Made by a program: the position numbers and the translations under genes | Part shown: positions 1-8,592 of the stretch, one piece after another | Layout of the letters: each line of letters opens with the position of its first letter | Position numbering within the stretch: position 1 is the first letter of the stretch | Notes under the pieces: model-generated | Databases searched by the model: none | The model's input: the letters and a program-made list of their open reading frames with translations, nothing else | Told to the model about the DNA's origin: nothing | Assembly (NCBI GenBank): GCA_964537505.1 | Contig: CAZICK010000045.1 | Location: 1 to 30,473 of the forward strand | DNA: 30,473 bases | Direction: 5' to 3' | Source: DAINBT01 sp036732785 | GTDB lineage: Bacteria; Planctomycetota; Phycisphaerae; Sedimentisphaerales; SM23-30

Positions 1-54
1 GGATACAGCAGTTCTTAGCCTCGTGTTCTGTACAGATTCTTATGAGGAACCTAT

Positions 55-75
55 AAAAACTCAATCGCTACGAGT
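55..75 (-). terminator. weak terminator-like hairpin after rpmH
   Basis: On the minus strand ACTC and GAGT flank a 9-base loop and are followed by a short T run (58-55). The stem is only four pairs plus a possible G-U pair, so it is weak. It sits nine bases after the rpmH stop codon, where a terminator would be expected. It shares the 12-mer AAAACTCAATCG (plus strand) with the hairpin after the rhomboid gene at 15774-15785. Confidence 0.25.
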
Positions 76-83
76 GTAGTCTG

Positions 84-215
84 TTATACGATGTTGATGC
101 TGCGACCATGGCGGCGTTGCCGATTTATAACTTTGCGTCCGCCGGCGGTTCGCATCCGTGCTCTGAACCCACTTTTGCGGATGCGTTTGATTTTGCTGAT
201 GCGATGGTTTTCCAT
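84..215 (-). CDS. rpmH: 50S ribosomal protein L34
   Basis: This 43-residue basic protein is ribosomal protein L34 of the large subunit. The core carries SGFRARM, then GGRKVINRQRRHGR, which is the family signature; bacterial L34 is usually 44-47 residues, so the length fits. The N-terminus (MENHRISKIKRIRK) differs from the common MKRTxQPS form. The ATG at 215-213 follows directly on the TAA of the upstream beta-propeller gene (218-216), and the Shine-Dalgarno AAGGAG lies inside the last codons of that gene, six bases before the ATG. Translation is therefore probably coupled to, or re-initiated from, the upstream gene. rnpA, the usual downstream neighbour, does not start in the 83 bases that remain. 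Identification is secure; the gene is easy to miss because of its size. Confidence 0.95.
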   Translation of the reverse strand: MENHRISKIKRIRKSGFRARMRTAGGRKVINRQRRHGRSINIV

Positions 216-2480
216 TTATTTCTCCTTGTCAGGCACTACAAAAGTTAAGCTGCGATAGGTTCGGTTGCCCAGGTCGTCTTCAAAGCGTACTGCCAGCAGA
301 TGTTCGCCGGGTTCGTTTATTTCCTGCTCGAATTCCACCTGTTCCTGTCGGCTGTCGAAGATACCGTCGTTGGGCAAAGCCATCTGCCAGTTTTCGCCGC
401 TGTCGAGTACATAGCCAACTGCGCCAATCACGCTGGCGTCATCTTCTATTTGTGCGTGGAAGCGTAAGGTGTTCCCGTCCAAATCATAGCTCATCCGGCT
501 GATCTGCGGCGGGGTATTATCGACCACCACTACGGAACTGATACGGCTGGCGGCCAGCTCTTGGCCAGCGGGATTGTCGGGTTTGTCCGAGGCGGTTACT
601 TTGATTTCGTAACGACCGTCGCTGACGGTCAGGGTGTTCCATTTGAATTGTTGTTTTTCCAGTTCTTTGGCGATCCGGATCCACTGTTTACGATCTACCT
701 GGCGGACGAAAAGCTCGTAGATCAGCTTGTCACTATTTGGCTCTTCGGTTTCCCATTTAATCATTATGTTTTTCGAAGGGTCGATTTGTTCGTTGTCTGG
801 TTTGTCCGAGTCGGTCCGTTGGGCTGTGACTTTTTTCACCTGGGGCGGCAAGTTAGGTATCATGTGTGCCAGTTCGACCGCCTTGACCACAGGTGAGCTT
901 CGTCCGTCACTGCTGGCGAAGTCCAGGCGATATTGCAGGAATCGTCCCGGAGGCGATGATATCGCTATTGTTTCGGCTGCGTCGGTCGGGGAAGACCATT
1001 GTTGCCATCCGCCTTTTTCCGGGTCGCTGGTGTTTCCACTGCGTGTGGCGACCTGCAGCGTTGCCGCCTGCGGGATATCAGCTTCGATTTGCAGTTTGCC
1101 CCAATGGCTTATTTGTTTGGCGTCGATCATTTCCGAGAAATATATGCCTTGACGGGAATAATCCGGATCGATGACGATTACCGCGCCGGGATTGGCGCCG
1201 CCGGCATAAATTCCGCCGTCTTCGCACAAGCATAACGCCGAAACCTGCGCCGACGGTTTGAATGTGTGCAATACCGCCGCTTCCTGGGTATCGACATCCA
1301 GCATGATCAGCTTTCCTTCGTTTCCTGTCCCCAACAGCAATTGTCCGTTCCCGATATAAGCCATCGCAAGGATGATCACTTTTTCATGAAACAGCGTGGT
1401 CACATATCCGTCCCGGGCGATCTTGTAAACATTGTTAGCTTCGGCCGGCGCCAGGTTTGTCACCTGTGAAATGAAATCCGGGCCACCCGTTGAGTCCTTA
1501 TCGGTTTTCGCGGTGGCTGCCGGTATCAGTTTGATCGCTGAGTCACCGGAGGCTTTGCTGTCTTCGTCGGAGTCTTGCGGTTCCTGGTTATCATCGGCGT
1601 CTTCGTCTTCCTTGTCCTGATCCGTTTCCGCCCGGCTGGTATCGCCGTCGGAAAGTATCAGTTTTGCGCCCGGTCGGGCGGTGCTGGGGTCGGCGGTGGC
1701 AACGTACAGGTTACCTTCTTCATCGAAAACCAGTCCGCTGATTTCGCTGTGTCCGGTATCGTAAGCGATAGTAGCTTTTTTGGTGCCCGGATCGATTCGG
1801 TACACCAGTCCGTTCTCATCACCCCCGGCGTAAATTATCCCGTCGGCATCTCTTGCCTCGGCCAGGATGTTTTTCTCTTTGGCCTGATAAAGCACCTCCA
1901 TATTGCCTCCGTCGGCATCCAGCGTGAGCACTTTTCCGGTCGGGCCGGTACCAAGGTATATTCGTCCGGCCGGTCCCACAACGATACTCCAGATGTACTT
2001 GATTGTTTCATCACTGTCCTGGAATAACGTTTTTACCCGATCTTCTTTGTCAAACCTCAACAGCAGTCCCGCCTGCCCGCCGGTCCCGGCCAATAACCGT
2101 CCTTCCCGATCGAGGGCCAGGCTGAAGACGTGTTCCTGATCATCTTCACCGTTGCCGTAGATGATCTCGGGTTCGTGCCGGGGTGGTTTCAGACGATAGA
2201 TATAACCCTTACCGCTGGTAGCTACATATAAGCTGTCGTCTTCGGCTTTGACCATCGCATTAACTACCCACAGTTCGTCCTGATCGCCGAGCAGTTGGCG
2301 ACTCTGACGTGCCAGGGATATTTCTCCCCTGCTGCTGATTATTACCTGGTTCGGTTCTCCTTTTTTGAACATTTCTTCGGTATTGTGTTCGAGGTAAACT
2401 GTTTTAACAGCCCAAACCATCGGAGATATGGCTGCCAGCGATATTGCGGCCAATAGGGTGATTATCGATAGTCTTTTCAT
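216..2480 (-). CDS. secreted beta-propeller protein, function unknown
   Basis: The product is about 754 residues when started at the ATG at 2480, which opens a clear signal peptide (MKRLSIITLLAAISLAAI, ending near VWA) and follows a GGAAG Shine-Dalgarno. A longer form beginning at 2510 would place ten polar residues before the signal peptide and is less likely. The first half has repeated blades of the form xGxIYxGTGxxGKVxxLD, as in SMP-30/NHL/Two_Y_Y-like propellers. These are interrupted at about residues 280-320 by a very acidic low-complexity stretch rich in D, E and S. The C-terminal third is beta-rich, with a fibronectin/Ig-like look (IKWETEEPNSDKLIYELFVR). No catalytic motif is visible. 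It may read out or bind a periplasmic or surface ligand. Its stop codon touches the rpmH start. Confidence 0.8.
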   Translation of the reverse strand: MKRLSIITLLAAISLAAISPMVWAVKTVYLEHNTEEMFKKGEPNQVIISSRGEISLARQSRQLLGDQDELWVVNAMVKAEDDSLYVATSGKGYIYRLKPPRHEPEIIYGNGEDDQEHVFSLALDREGRLLAGTGGQAGLLLRFDKEDRVKTLFQDSDETIKYIWSIVVGPAGRIYLGTGPTGKVLTLDADGGNMEVLYQAKEKNILAEARDADGIIYAGGDENGLVYRIDPGTKKATIAYDTGHSEISGLVFDEEGNLYVATADPSTARPGAKLILSDGDTSRAETDQDKEDEDADDNQEPQDSDEDSKASGDSAIKLIPAATAKTDKDSTGGPDFISQVTNLAPAEANNVYKIARDGYVTTLFHEKVIILAMAYIGNGQLLLGTGNEGKLIMLDVDTQEAAVLHTFKPSAQVSALCLCEDGGIYAGGANPGAVIVIDPDYSRQGIYFSEMIDAKQISHWGKLQIEADIPQAATLQVATRSGNTSDPEKGGWQQWSSPTDAAETIAISSPPGRFLQYRLDFASSDGRSSPVVKAVELAHMIPNLPPQVKKVTAQRTDSDKPDNEQIDPSKNIMIKWETEEPNSDKLIYELFVRQVDRKQWIRIAKELEKQQFKWNTLTVSDGRYEIKVTASDKPDNPAGQELAASRISSVVVVDNTPPQISRMSYDLDGNTLRFHAQIEDDASVIGAVGYVLDSGENWQMALPNDGIFDSRQEQVEFEQEINEPGEHLLAVRFEDDLGNRTYRSLTFVVPDKEK

Positions 2481-2531
2481 GTTATTCTCTTCCGGGACAG
2501 TTTTTCGCATGTTTTTTTCCAGAATTTACCA

Positions 2532-2560
2532 ATTATATACTTTCCCGACGGGAAATAAAG
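2532..2560 (-). promoter_or_regulatory. possible promoter with operator-like palindrome
   Basis: On the minus strand a perfect -10 box TATAAT (2537-2532) lies about 52 bases before the propeller start codon. Just upstream is the palindrome TTTCCC-GTC-GGGAAA (2555-2541), which would sit in the spacer between -10 and -35, a typical repressor position. No good -35 box is seen. The same palindrome could alternatively be a hairpin in a transcript coming from the 1770-aa gene upstream, but it lacks a T run. Confidence 0.3.
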
Positions 2561-2693
2561 ATAATATCCAACCGCGATCAAGAAAATTGTAAATAACCGT
2601 TTTGAAGGGGGTGATTTCGGTCGGGATGGCGGGTCTGCGCGACGTAACATTATGTATATCAAGCAGTTACAGCGTTACTGGTTGGTATGAGTA

Positions 2694-5600
2694 TCATAGC
2701 CATGGAGGTCTGATTTGGAAATCAGGAAATCCAAGGCTACCCACCTCAGTAAAGTTGACCTTACCAATCTCAGATGCAGCGAACAGACCATAAATTCCTA
2801 CATTTTCATTACCAATATAGACCTGTCCAAGGGTGGCCTTTTTTATAATACCGCCCGAGGAAGACAATACCTGAGACTCACCGCTTGGCGCCAATATCTT
2901 TGAAAGGTCATCTTTATATGGTTTTACACCGGCCAGGGCATAACTGCCGTCAAAATATCGATTACGACCGACTTGCACTGAACCTATAGTCGCCGCGTAT
3001 GGGTTCAGACCTTCACCCTCGTCTTCGGTACCAGGTTGACAATCTTTACCAATATCGTAGCCTGCCAGGATACAAGTATCGATTATGTCGCCTTTGGCAT
3101 AGACTTTACCGATGTTATTGCCGGCGCTGAGAATTGCGCCGTCAAGAAAATTGAACGCCTGAAAAGTACCTATATCGATACCGGCCCGCGCTGCGCCGGT
3201 GAAATCGCCTAACTTGGTAACGACCTTCTTGATGGTGCCGTTGGCCATGATGTTGCCGGTAATATGCCCGTTGACGGCAATGCTCGCGATGCTCCCTTGT
3301 TGGGCTCCGGCAGTGACGTCAGCGTCAAGATTGCCTGGCTTTATCGTTACTGTTCCGATATTGTCGCCGATGAGCGAACCACCGCTGAATTCTGTGGCCT
3401 GGAAACTACTGACTGTGCCGGCCAAATCAAAAACGACGCCCTTGTCAATATTATCGACTTTGATCTTGATGCCTTTTGTCGCCGCCACATCGGTGGTTAT
3501 GCTTGCATTCTCAAAGATATCATCTATGGTCAAAGAACTGAGACTGCCGGTCAGAACGATATCACCGGCCAGGTCGAGTTGTTTTCCGGTAAGCTTGCCT
3601 AACGTACCGCCGGTAAGTCCGCCCAAGGTAGTCTGGGTGTCGCCGTCTCCCTGTTTGACGCTGAATGATATGCTGGTCTTGTCGGTAGTATCATCCTGTA
3701 GTGCAATTTTCGCCAGATTGGCTCTGCCGAGAGCCGAGTCAGTTTCACCTATAACTGTAGTGGTGGATCCCTTGACGGAGGTAGTCAGGGATTTACCTTC
3801 GAAATGTAAAATAGCTGTTCCATTGCTTATCTTGACAGTGACTATAGAGCCGTCAGCATCGGTATATTTGACGGTTTTGCTGTCGGCCTGGCCGGCTGGT
3901 ACGGGGAATGTTTGTGCTATGCCGGTAGCGCTGACGGAATTGCTCCAGAGCTGATCGTTATCCTGAGCGCGGGCAAGGTAAACATTATCGCCTGCCGCGA
4001 AACCGCTGGTGGAACCGCTCCACGACCAGCCATCCGCCCCGTCAATGTCAGTTCCCAGCAGCACGTCGGCATACGCAGTTCGACGATAAAATTCCACCTT
4101 CTCGACGGTACCGTCGCTGTCGGTGACATTAATGGCGGTCAGGGTCAGGTCTTCGCCCAGCGTTAGCAGATCGGGATCAACAGTGATCGAATCGATCGTT
4201 GGCAGCATGACTACCCGTCCGGTCGCGCTTACTGTCTCACTGAATGCCCCACCATCGTCCCGCGCGCGTGCGAAGTAGATATTATCGCCTACGGGTAAAT
4301 CACTGGTCGAGATGGTCACCGTCCAGCCGCCACTGGCGCTGTAGTCGGCGCCCAGTGTCGTATCGGAGGCGTCCCATAAACCGTTGCCGTTGCTGTCGCG
4401 GTAAAACACAACCTGGCTGATCGAGCCATCGGTGTCACTTACGCCGCCGGCTATCAGTGTCAGGTCATCGCCACGTACTATGGGGTCGGGGTCGATAGTA
4501 AGCAAGTCCATCGTTGGTGGGATATTGGGTAATTCAACCGCGCCGGTTGTCGTTACAGTGTTGCTCCATGTTCCATTGTCATCCCTGGCCCTGGCAAAAT
4601 AAACATAGGCGCCTGGCGGGAAATTATTATCAATCGGAATGGTCACCGTCCAGCCGCCGCTACCGCTGTAGTCGGCGCCCAGGGTCGTATCGGAGGCGTC
4701 CCATGAACCATTGTCGTTGCTGTCGCGGTAAAATACAACCTGGCTAATCGGACCACCGGCGCCATATACGCCGTCGGCTGTCAGGGTCAGGTCGTCGCCC
4801 TGGATTACCGGGTTGGGATCAGCCGTAAGTGAGTCGATTGTCGGCGGGATATTAACCGTGCCGGTTGTTGTCGCGGTGTTGCTCCATGCTCCTTCGTTGT
4901 CCAGAGCCCTGGCGAAGTAAGTGATAACGCCTGTCGGAAAACCACTGGTCGAGATGGTTACCGTCCAGCCGTCGGTGGCGATGGAGTCGGCTCCCAGGAT
5001 CGTATCGGAGGCGTCCCAATAATGGTTGCCGTTGCTGTCGCGGTAGAATCTTACCATGACAACTGACCCGCCACCATCATTTACGCCACTTGCCGTCAGT
5101 GTCAGATTATCGCCCTGAGCTATCGGGTCGGGACTGTCGGTAAATGAGGCGATTGTCGGAGGCTGGTTGACCGTGCCGGTTGTTGTTACGGTGCCGCCCC
5201 ATGCGTTGTCGTTATCCTGCGCTCGTGCAAAATAAGTATTCGTTCCAGCCGTGAAGCTACTTGTCGAACCTGTCCAGTTCCAGCCGTCGGAGGCGATGGA
5301 GTCGGCGCCCAAGGTCGTATCGGATGCGTCCCATGAACCATTACCGTTGCTATCGCGGTAGAATTCTACCATGACAACTGACCCATCACCATCACTTACG
5401 CCGTTTGCCGTCAGTGTCAAATTATCGCCCTGAGCTATCGGGTCGGGACTGTCGGTAAGCGAGGTGATCGTTGGAAGGTAGTTGGGCGGTTCACCGACCG
5501 TGCCGGTTGTTGTTGCGGTGTTGCTCCATGCGTTGTTGTTATCCTGCGCTCGCGCAAAATAAGTATTCGTTCCGATCGTGAAGGTGTTTGTCGAACCTGT

Positions 5601-8006
5601 CCAGTTCCAGCCGTCGGAGGAGTCGGTGTCAACTTTCAATAAGCTATCGGTTAGTATATCCAGGCTGCCGTTGCCGTTTGCGTCGCGGTAAAATTGCACT
5701 TTGGTTATATTTCCGTCGCTGTCATCGGCCGTTATGGAAAGCGTAAGGTTATCGCCATATTTTACTGGGTCGGGACTATCGTTAAGCGTACCTACGGTTG
5801 GCGGGTTGTTGTTCACTGTAGTGGTGACAGAAGCCCAGTTGCTCCATTTTCCGTTATTGTCGCATCCGACGGCAAAGAACCAGTTTGTGCCGATGGGGAG
5901 TTGGCTGGTTGAGACGTTCGCCTGCCAGCCGGCGGCTGGATTATTGTCCTCGAATAAGGAAGCATCCGGTTTGTCCCAGATACCGTTTCCGTTGGTGTCG
6001 TGAAAGAAGATCACCTTATTGACCGACCCGTCAAAGTCACTAACGTTGGCGGCGGTCAAGGTCAGTTGATTACCTCGAATTATCGAACCTGGCTGGGCCT
6101 GCAGTGAAACAATTCGCGGCGGTGAATTGAGAGGATTGCCTGCCTTCCAGTTGGCTACGTCGTTTCCGTAATTGAATGCGAAATTTCGAATAAGCGCAGA
6201 GCTTGCCAACACAACAGGTCCGTCCGGTTGGGTAGGCCAAAGATCGTCACCCACAGGATGCGACCCATCGCTGTAATTGACCCTGTCGGTCCGGATGTAA
6301 TAATAAACGTCATAATTATCGTCAGCACAATCTACCATGATATCGCCTGGTATGGCAAGCTCGATCCGTTCGCCGCTGTTTTTCAAGCTGCTGCTTGTCA
6401 AGTGATTTGGTCCCCATTGGATTATCTGCGTACCCTGAGGGACGTTGTATAGGGAATTAAAACCGGCTTCACTTTTTACTATATAGAGAAATTCACCGGG
6501 CTGTAGAGTTATTGGCGTATCGGTCGGGAAGGTATAATCTAAGCCGCCGACGAACTTCCAGGGCTGACCTGTAATTTCATCGAGGAAGGTTACCGGCTGA
6601 TCGGAGATGTTAAAGAGTTCGAGATATTCATATATCTCGTCAGTATCATTGAGCAAATCGCCGGGATTGTACATAATCTCGTTGATGACGATGGGTCCGA
6701 CTTTTGGATAAGCGTTTTCAGCACCGGGCGTGTTCGAGCTCATAGCGACGAAATTGAACGTATCGTAGCTTTTTTCATATCGTCCGAGGGCGACATTCAC
6801 TTGCGAGGCGCCAAAGTCCTTTTCCTCGAAGAAGCCGTCCAAGACCCATTCGTTCAGATCGGGATCATATTGGGCCGAGGAGAGGAAGACATCCTCGCCG
6901 TTCTCGCTTAAACCAAAAGGATTTTTTACGCCCGGATCTGTCGATGTATCGCCAAAATTGGTACTATCATAGAACACAATGTAGCTGTTGGGTTCAACGA
7001 GTACAGGAATTACCGAGTTATCGGCCTGCAGGCCAATCTGGTATTTTTTTAAACTATCACCGTCTTCACTCAGAAACCAGCCGCCGATATCAACGGTATG
7101 GTCGGAGACGTTATTGAGTTCTATCCAGTCTCCGCCTGGGTCATCCGAATGGGCGAGCACCTCGCTAATCACTATTTCTCTTTCATAAATATCTTCCCTG
7201 CCCGGTGTGCCGTCGCGTTCGCTGCTGGGTCGCCATGAGCTTCTTGTGTCCCAGGAAGCTACATCCCAGTTATACGGATCGACAATGGTCAGAGAAAACC
7301 CTTTCCCGTTGGTCACCGGATACCAGTTCTCAAATAGTTCCTCGCCGAGATTATAGACGCCGTTGTTGTTTTCGTCCTCCCATAAATCCGGCTCTCCCGT
7401 ATCCTGACTGCCGTTATCGTTTATATCATCAAATAACAGGTACGGTTCGTTATTGTCCTTAACGCGATCATCATTAAGATCGTTGAAATACTCACCGTTA
7501 TAAACAAATTCCAGAATATCCTCGCCTGAGGCCCCTGACTTGGTCTTTAACCTGATCAACTCGCCCTCGTCTTTGAGTCCACTGTCGATGAAGGCGCCCG
7601 GGGCAATGTTGATATTTGTAGTATCGTATCGGGCGTCAAACGCGGCCCGGTTTCGCACGACCACTACATAATCACCCGGATCAAGCATATAGGAATCAGT
7701 AAAGGTATAATCGATGCCCCGTGTAAACTCGACATATCGCAGGTTCAGGGTTTCGGTGGCGCTTATGTTCTGCAGTTCGATGTATTCGAAGTCGTTGTTG
7801 GTGAATGTGGGATTAATAGCCAACTCATCCTGTGTCGGGTCATCCGGATGGTAATTGATCTCGGTGATGCGCAGGTAATCTGTGAGGTTCGATAACAGCA
7901 CCCTCACTTCCAATGATTCGAGCGTAAGCGATGGATATTGGTGGAGTGGTTGTCTGGTTCTGTTTGAATGAGTCGATTTTTTCAGTTTTCTTCGTAATCG
8001 CTTCAT
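2694..8006 (-). CDS. giant LEPR-XLL surface protein with lamin-tail and Ig-like repeats
   Basis: This 1770-residue protein opens with a basic segment and LESLEVRVLLS (residues 29-39), the LEPR-XLL motif of planctomycete exported proteins, in place of a classic signal peptide. Three lamin-tail-like (LTD) domains follow, each starting with a xIxINEI/ISEV strand: about 45-165, 275-400 and 440-570. Acidic D/N-rich loops such as DENNNGVYNLGEE (about 215-235) look calcium-binding. Residues 629-1364 hold seven Ig/PKD-like repeats of about 105 residues, most with the loop RDSNGNGxWDASDTTLG. The C-terminal 400 residues are rich in G, I, T and V with GNIGxV-type rungs, suggesting a beta-helix. No anchor or sorting signal is visible at the end. 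The ATG is preceded by AGGAG with a six-base spacer. Likely a large adhesin or cell-surface structural protein; the exact role is unknown. Confidence 0.85.
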   Translation of the reverse strand: MKRLRRKLKKSTHSNRTRQPLHQYPSLTLESLEVRVLLSNLTDYLRITEINYHPDDPTQDELAINPTFTNNDFEYIELQNISATETLNLRYVEFTRGIDYTFTDSYMLDPGDYVVVVRNRAAFDARYDTTNINIAPGAFIDSGLKDEGELIRLKTKSGASGEDILEFVYNGEYFNDLNDDRVKDNNEPYLLFDDINDNGSQDTGEPDLWEDENNNGVYNLGEELFENWYPVTNGKGFSLTIVDPYNWDVASWDTRSSWRPSSERDGTPGREDIYEREIVISEVLAHSDDPGGDWIELNNVSDHTVDIGGWFLSEDGDSLKKYQIGLQADNSVIPVLVEPNSYIVFYDSTNFGDTSTDPGVKNPFGLSENGEDVFLSSAQYDPDLNEWVLDGFFEEKDFGASQVNVALGRYEKSYDTFNFVAMSSNTPGAENAYPKVGPIVINEIMYNPGDLLNDTDEIYEYLELFNISDQPVTFLDEITGQPWKFVGGLDYTFPTDTPITLQPGEFLYIVKSEAGFNSLYNVPQGTQIIQWGPNHLTSSSLKNSGERIELAIPGDIMVDCADDNYDVYYYIRTDRVNYSDGSHPVGDDLWPTQPDGPVVLASSALIRNFAFNYGNDVANWKAGNPLNSPPRIVSLQAQPGSIIRGNQLTLTAANVSDFDGSVNKVIFFHDTNGNGIWDKPDASLFEDNNPAAGWQANVSTSQLPIGTNWFFAVGCDNNGKWSNWASVTTTVNNNPPTVGTLNDSPDPVKYGDNLTLSITADDSDGNITKVQFYRDANGNGSLDILTDSLLKVDTDSSDGWNWTGSTNTFTIGTNTYFARAQDNNNAWSNTATTTGTVGEPPNYLPTITSLTDSPDPIAQGDNLTLTANGVSDGDGSVVMVEFYRDSNGNGSWDASDTTLGADSIASDGWNWTGSTSSFTAGTNTYFARAQDNDNAWGGTVTTTGTVNQPPTIASFTDSPDPIAQGDNLTLTASGVNDGGGSVVMVRFYRDSNGNHYWDASDTILGADSIATDGWTVTISTSGFPTGVITYFARALDNEGAWSNTATTTGTVNIPPTIDSLTADPNPVIQGDDLTLTADGVYGAGGPISQVVFYRDSNDNGSWDASDTTLGADYSGSGGWTVTIPIDNNFPPGAYVYFARARDDNGTWSNTVTTTGAVELPNIPPTMDLLTIDPDPIVRGDDLTLIAGGVSDTDGSISQVVFYRDSNGNGLWDASDTTLGADYSASGGWTVTISTSDLPVGDNIYFARARDDGGAFSETVSATGRVVMLPTIDSITVDPDLLTLGEDLTLTAINVTDSDGTVEKVEFYRRTAYADVLLGTDIDGADGWSWSGSTSGFAAGDNVYLARAQDNDQLWSNSVSATGIAQTFPVPAGQADSKTVKYTDADGSIVTVKISNGTAILHFEGKSLTTSVKGSTTTVIGETDSALGRANLAKIALQDDTTDKTSISFSVKQGDGDTQTTLGGLTGGTLGKLTGKQLDLAGDIVLTGSLSSLTIDDIFENASITTDVAATKGIKIKVDNIDKGVVFDLAGTVSSFQATEFSGGSLIGDNIGTVTIKPGNLDADVTAGAQQGSIASIAVNGHITGNIMANGTIKKVVTKLGDFTGAARAGIDIGTFQAFNFLDGAILSAGNNIGKVYAKGDIIDTCILAGYDIGKDCQPGTEDEGEGLNPYAATIGSVQVGRNRYFDGSYALAGVKPYKDDLSKILAPSGESQVLSSSGGIIKKATLGQVYIGNENVGIYGLFAASEIGKVNFTEVGSLGFPDFQIRPPWL
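3915..6122 (-). repeat. seven in-gene tandem repeats encoding Ig-like domains
   Basis: The stretch encodes seven consecutive domains of about 105 residues (about 310-320 bases each). Units three to six are closely similar at the DNA level: for example the segments around 4335-4430 and 4645-4745 match over most positions, including GTCGGCGCCCAG and CGTATCGGAGGCGTCCCAT. This points to recent duplication and ongoing homogenisation. The first, second and last units are more diverged. Confidence 0.85.
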
Positions 8007-8059
8007 CTCTTACTCCTAAAGTGTGGCAAAACAGACTACAAAAACGTAATAATATATCC

Positions 8060-8157
8060 AATGGGTACTGTTGTACATGGCAGGGCCTATCGTAAAATCT
8101 TGTGATTTACGCGAACACAATTTTTACTATCCGGCACTTTTACTCAGTATGGATATA
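8060..8157. repeat. 98-bp dispersed repeat, copy 1
   Basis: This segment aligns without gaps to 14690-14787: 77 of 98 positions agree by hand count, and nearly all differences are transitions. The first 28 positions differ only once and contain TTGTACATGGCAGGGCC. Within it CGTAAA and TTTACG (8091-8111 region) can form a six-pair hairpin; in the other copy the equivalent arms still pair with a G-U change. It begins 54 bases upstream of the LEPR-XLL start codon and reads the same way as copy 2. It could be a mobile repeat remnant, a structured RNA, or a shared regulatory region. Confidence 0.75.
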
Positions 8158-8342
8158 CATTCGGTCTGGCTGGCCCCCTGGATACATCCTTCTATCCCTG
8201 AACCGACATAATCTGGAACCACCTGCTAAGTAAAGAATTATACTTACGCAAAGGTCCACCTCATGCCTGGTCCACAACTCTCCTCACAAAAAGACTGCAC
8301 AACCGCACAGCCGATCTTATTATAGTGGATTAGCGGTCGAAT

Positions 8343-8360
8343 TGCAAGAGTTTTCTTGCA
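8343..8360. other. perfect 7-bp hairpin
   Basis: TGCAAGA and TCTTGCA flank a four-base loop. There is no T run on either side, so it is not an ordinary intrinsic terminator. It lies about 150 bases before the radical SAM promoter and may be an operator or part of a degraded repeat. Confidence 0.4.
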
Positions 8361-8508
8361 GCCTGAGGGGGCTTTGGCTTGTAAGTACTTGTCAATAAAG
8401 GAGTAATTGATCCCGATTTTGTTCGGCCTTTGTCGTTGGGCGGCTCATTGTAATTACATCTTTTATAACAATTAAGACAGAAGTGAAAATCACACAAATA
8501 GAAAGGTG

Positions 8509-8536
8509 TTGACAAGGGGATCGCCTAATGTAGATT
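8509..8536 (+). promoter_or_regulatory. sigma-70-type promoter of the radical SAM gene
   Basis: A consensus -35 box TTGACA (8509-8514) is followed after 16 bases by TAGATT (8531-8536), a four-of-six match to the -10 box. Transcription would start near 8543, giving a leader of about 50 bases before the GTG start at 8593, which has its own GGAG seven bases upstream. Confidence 0.5.
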
Positions 8537-8592
8537 CGTGTCTGTCGAGTGCCTTATGGGTGAGGCCAGGATAAGTTCACTGGAGTTGTTAA

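Larger units (their letters stand above)
8007..8592. other. 586-bp divergent intergenic region
   Basis: No convincing gene lies here. Reading from the left it holds the leader of the minus-strand LEPR-XLL gene, a copy of the 98-bp dispersed repeat (8060-8157), a region with no structure I can name, a perfect 7-bp hairpin (8343-8360), and a sigma-70-type promoter for the plus-strand radical SAM gene (8509-8536). Small open frames on the minus strand here lack a ribosome binding site and have no protein-like composition. Confidence 0.7.

Noticed and set aside
1..83. Start of rnpA downstream of rpmH.
   Set aside because: No ATG or ribosome binding site occurs on the minus strand in these 83 bases.
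2477..2662. A 61-codon minus-strand frame whose TGA overlaps the propeller ATG, with a hydrophobic stretch (LFTIFLIAVGYYLYF).
   Set aside because: The frame starts at a TTG or weak ATG with no Shine-Dalgarno, and it covers a promoter-like TATAAT and a palindrome. It more likely reflects AT-rich regulatory DNA, though the ATGA overlap is suggestive.
3199..3954. A 251-codon plus-strand open frame opposite the LEPR-XLL gene.
   Set aside because: It is the mirror of low-complexity T/G/V/S-rich coding sequence on the minus strand; it is rich in P, L and S, has no domain, and no ribosome binding site stands out.
8007..8592. tRNA or other stable RNA genes in the largest gene gap.
   Set aside because: No GGTTCRANTCC arm or acceptor-stem pairing was seen here or in the other gaps.
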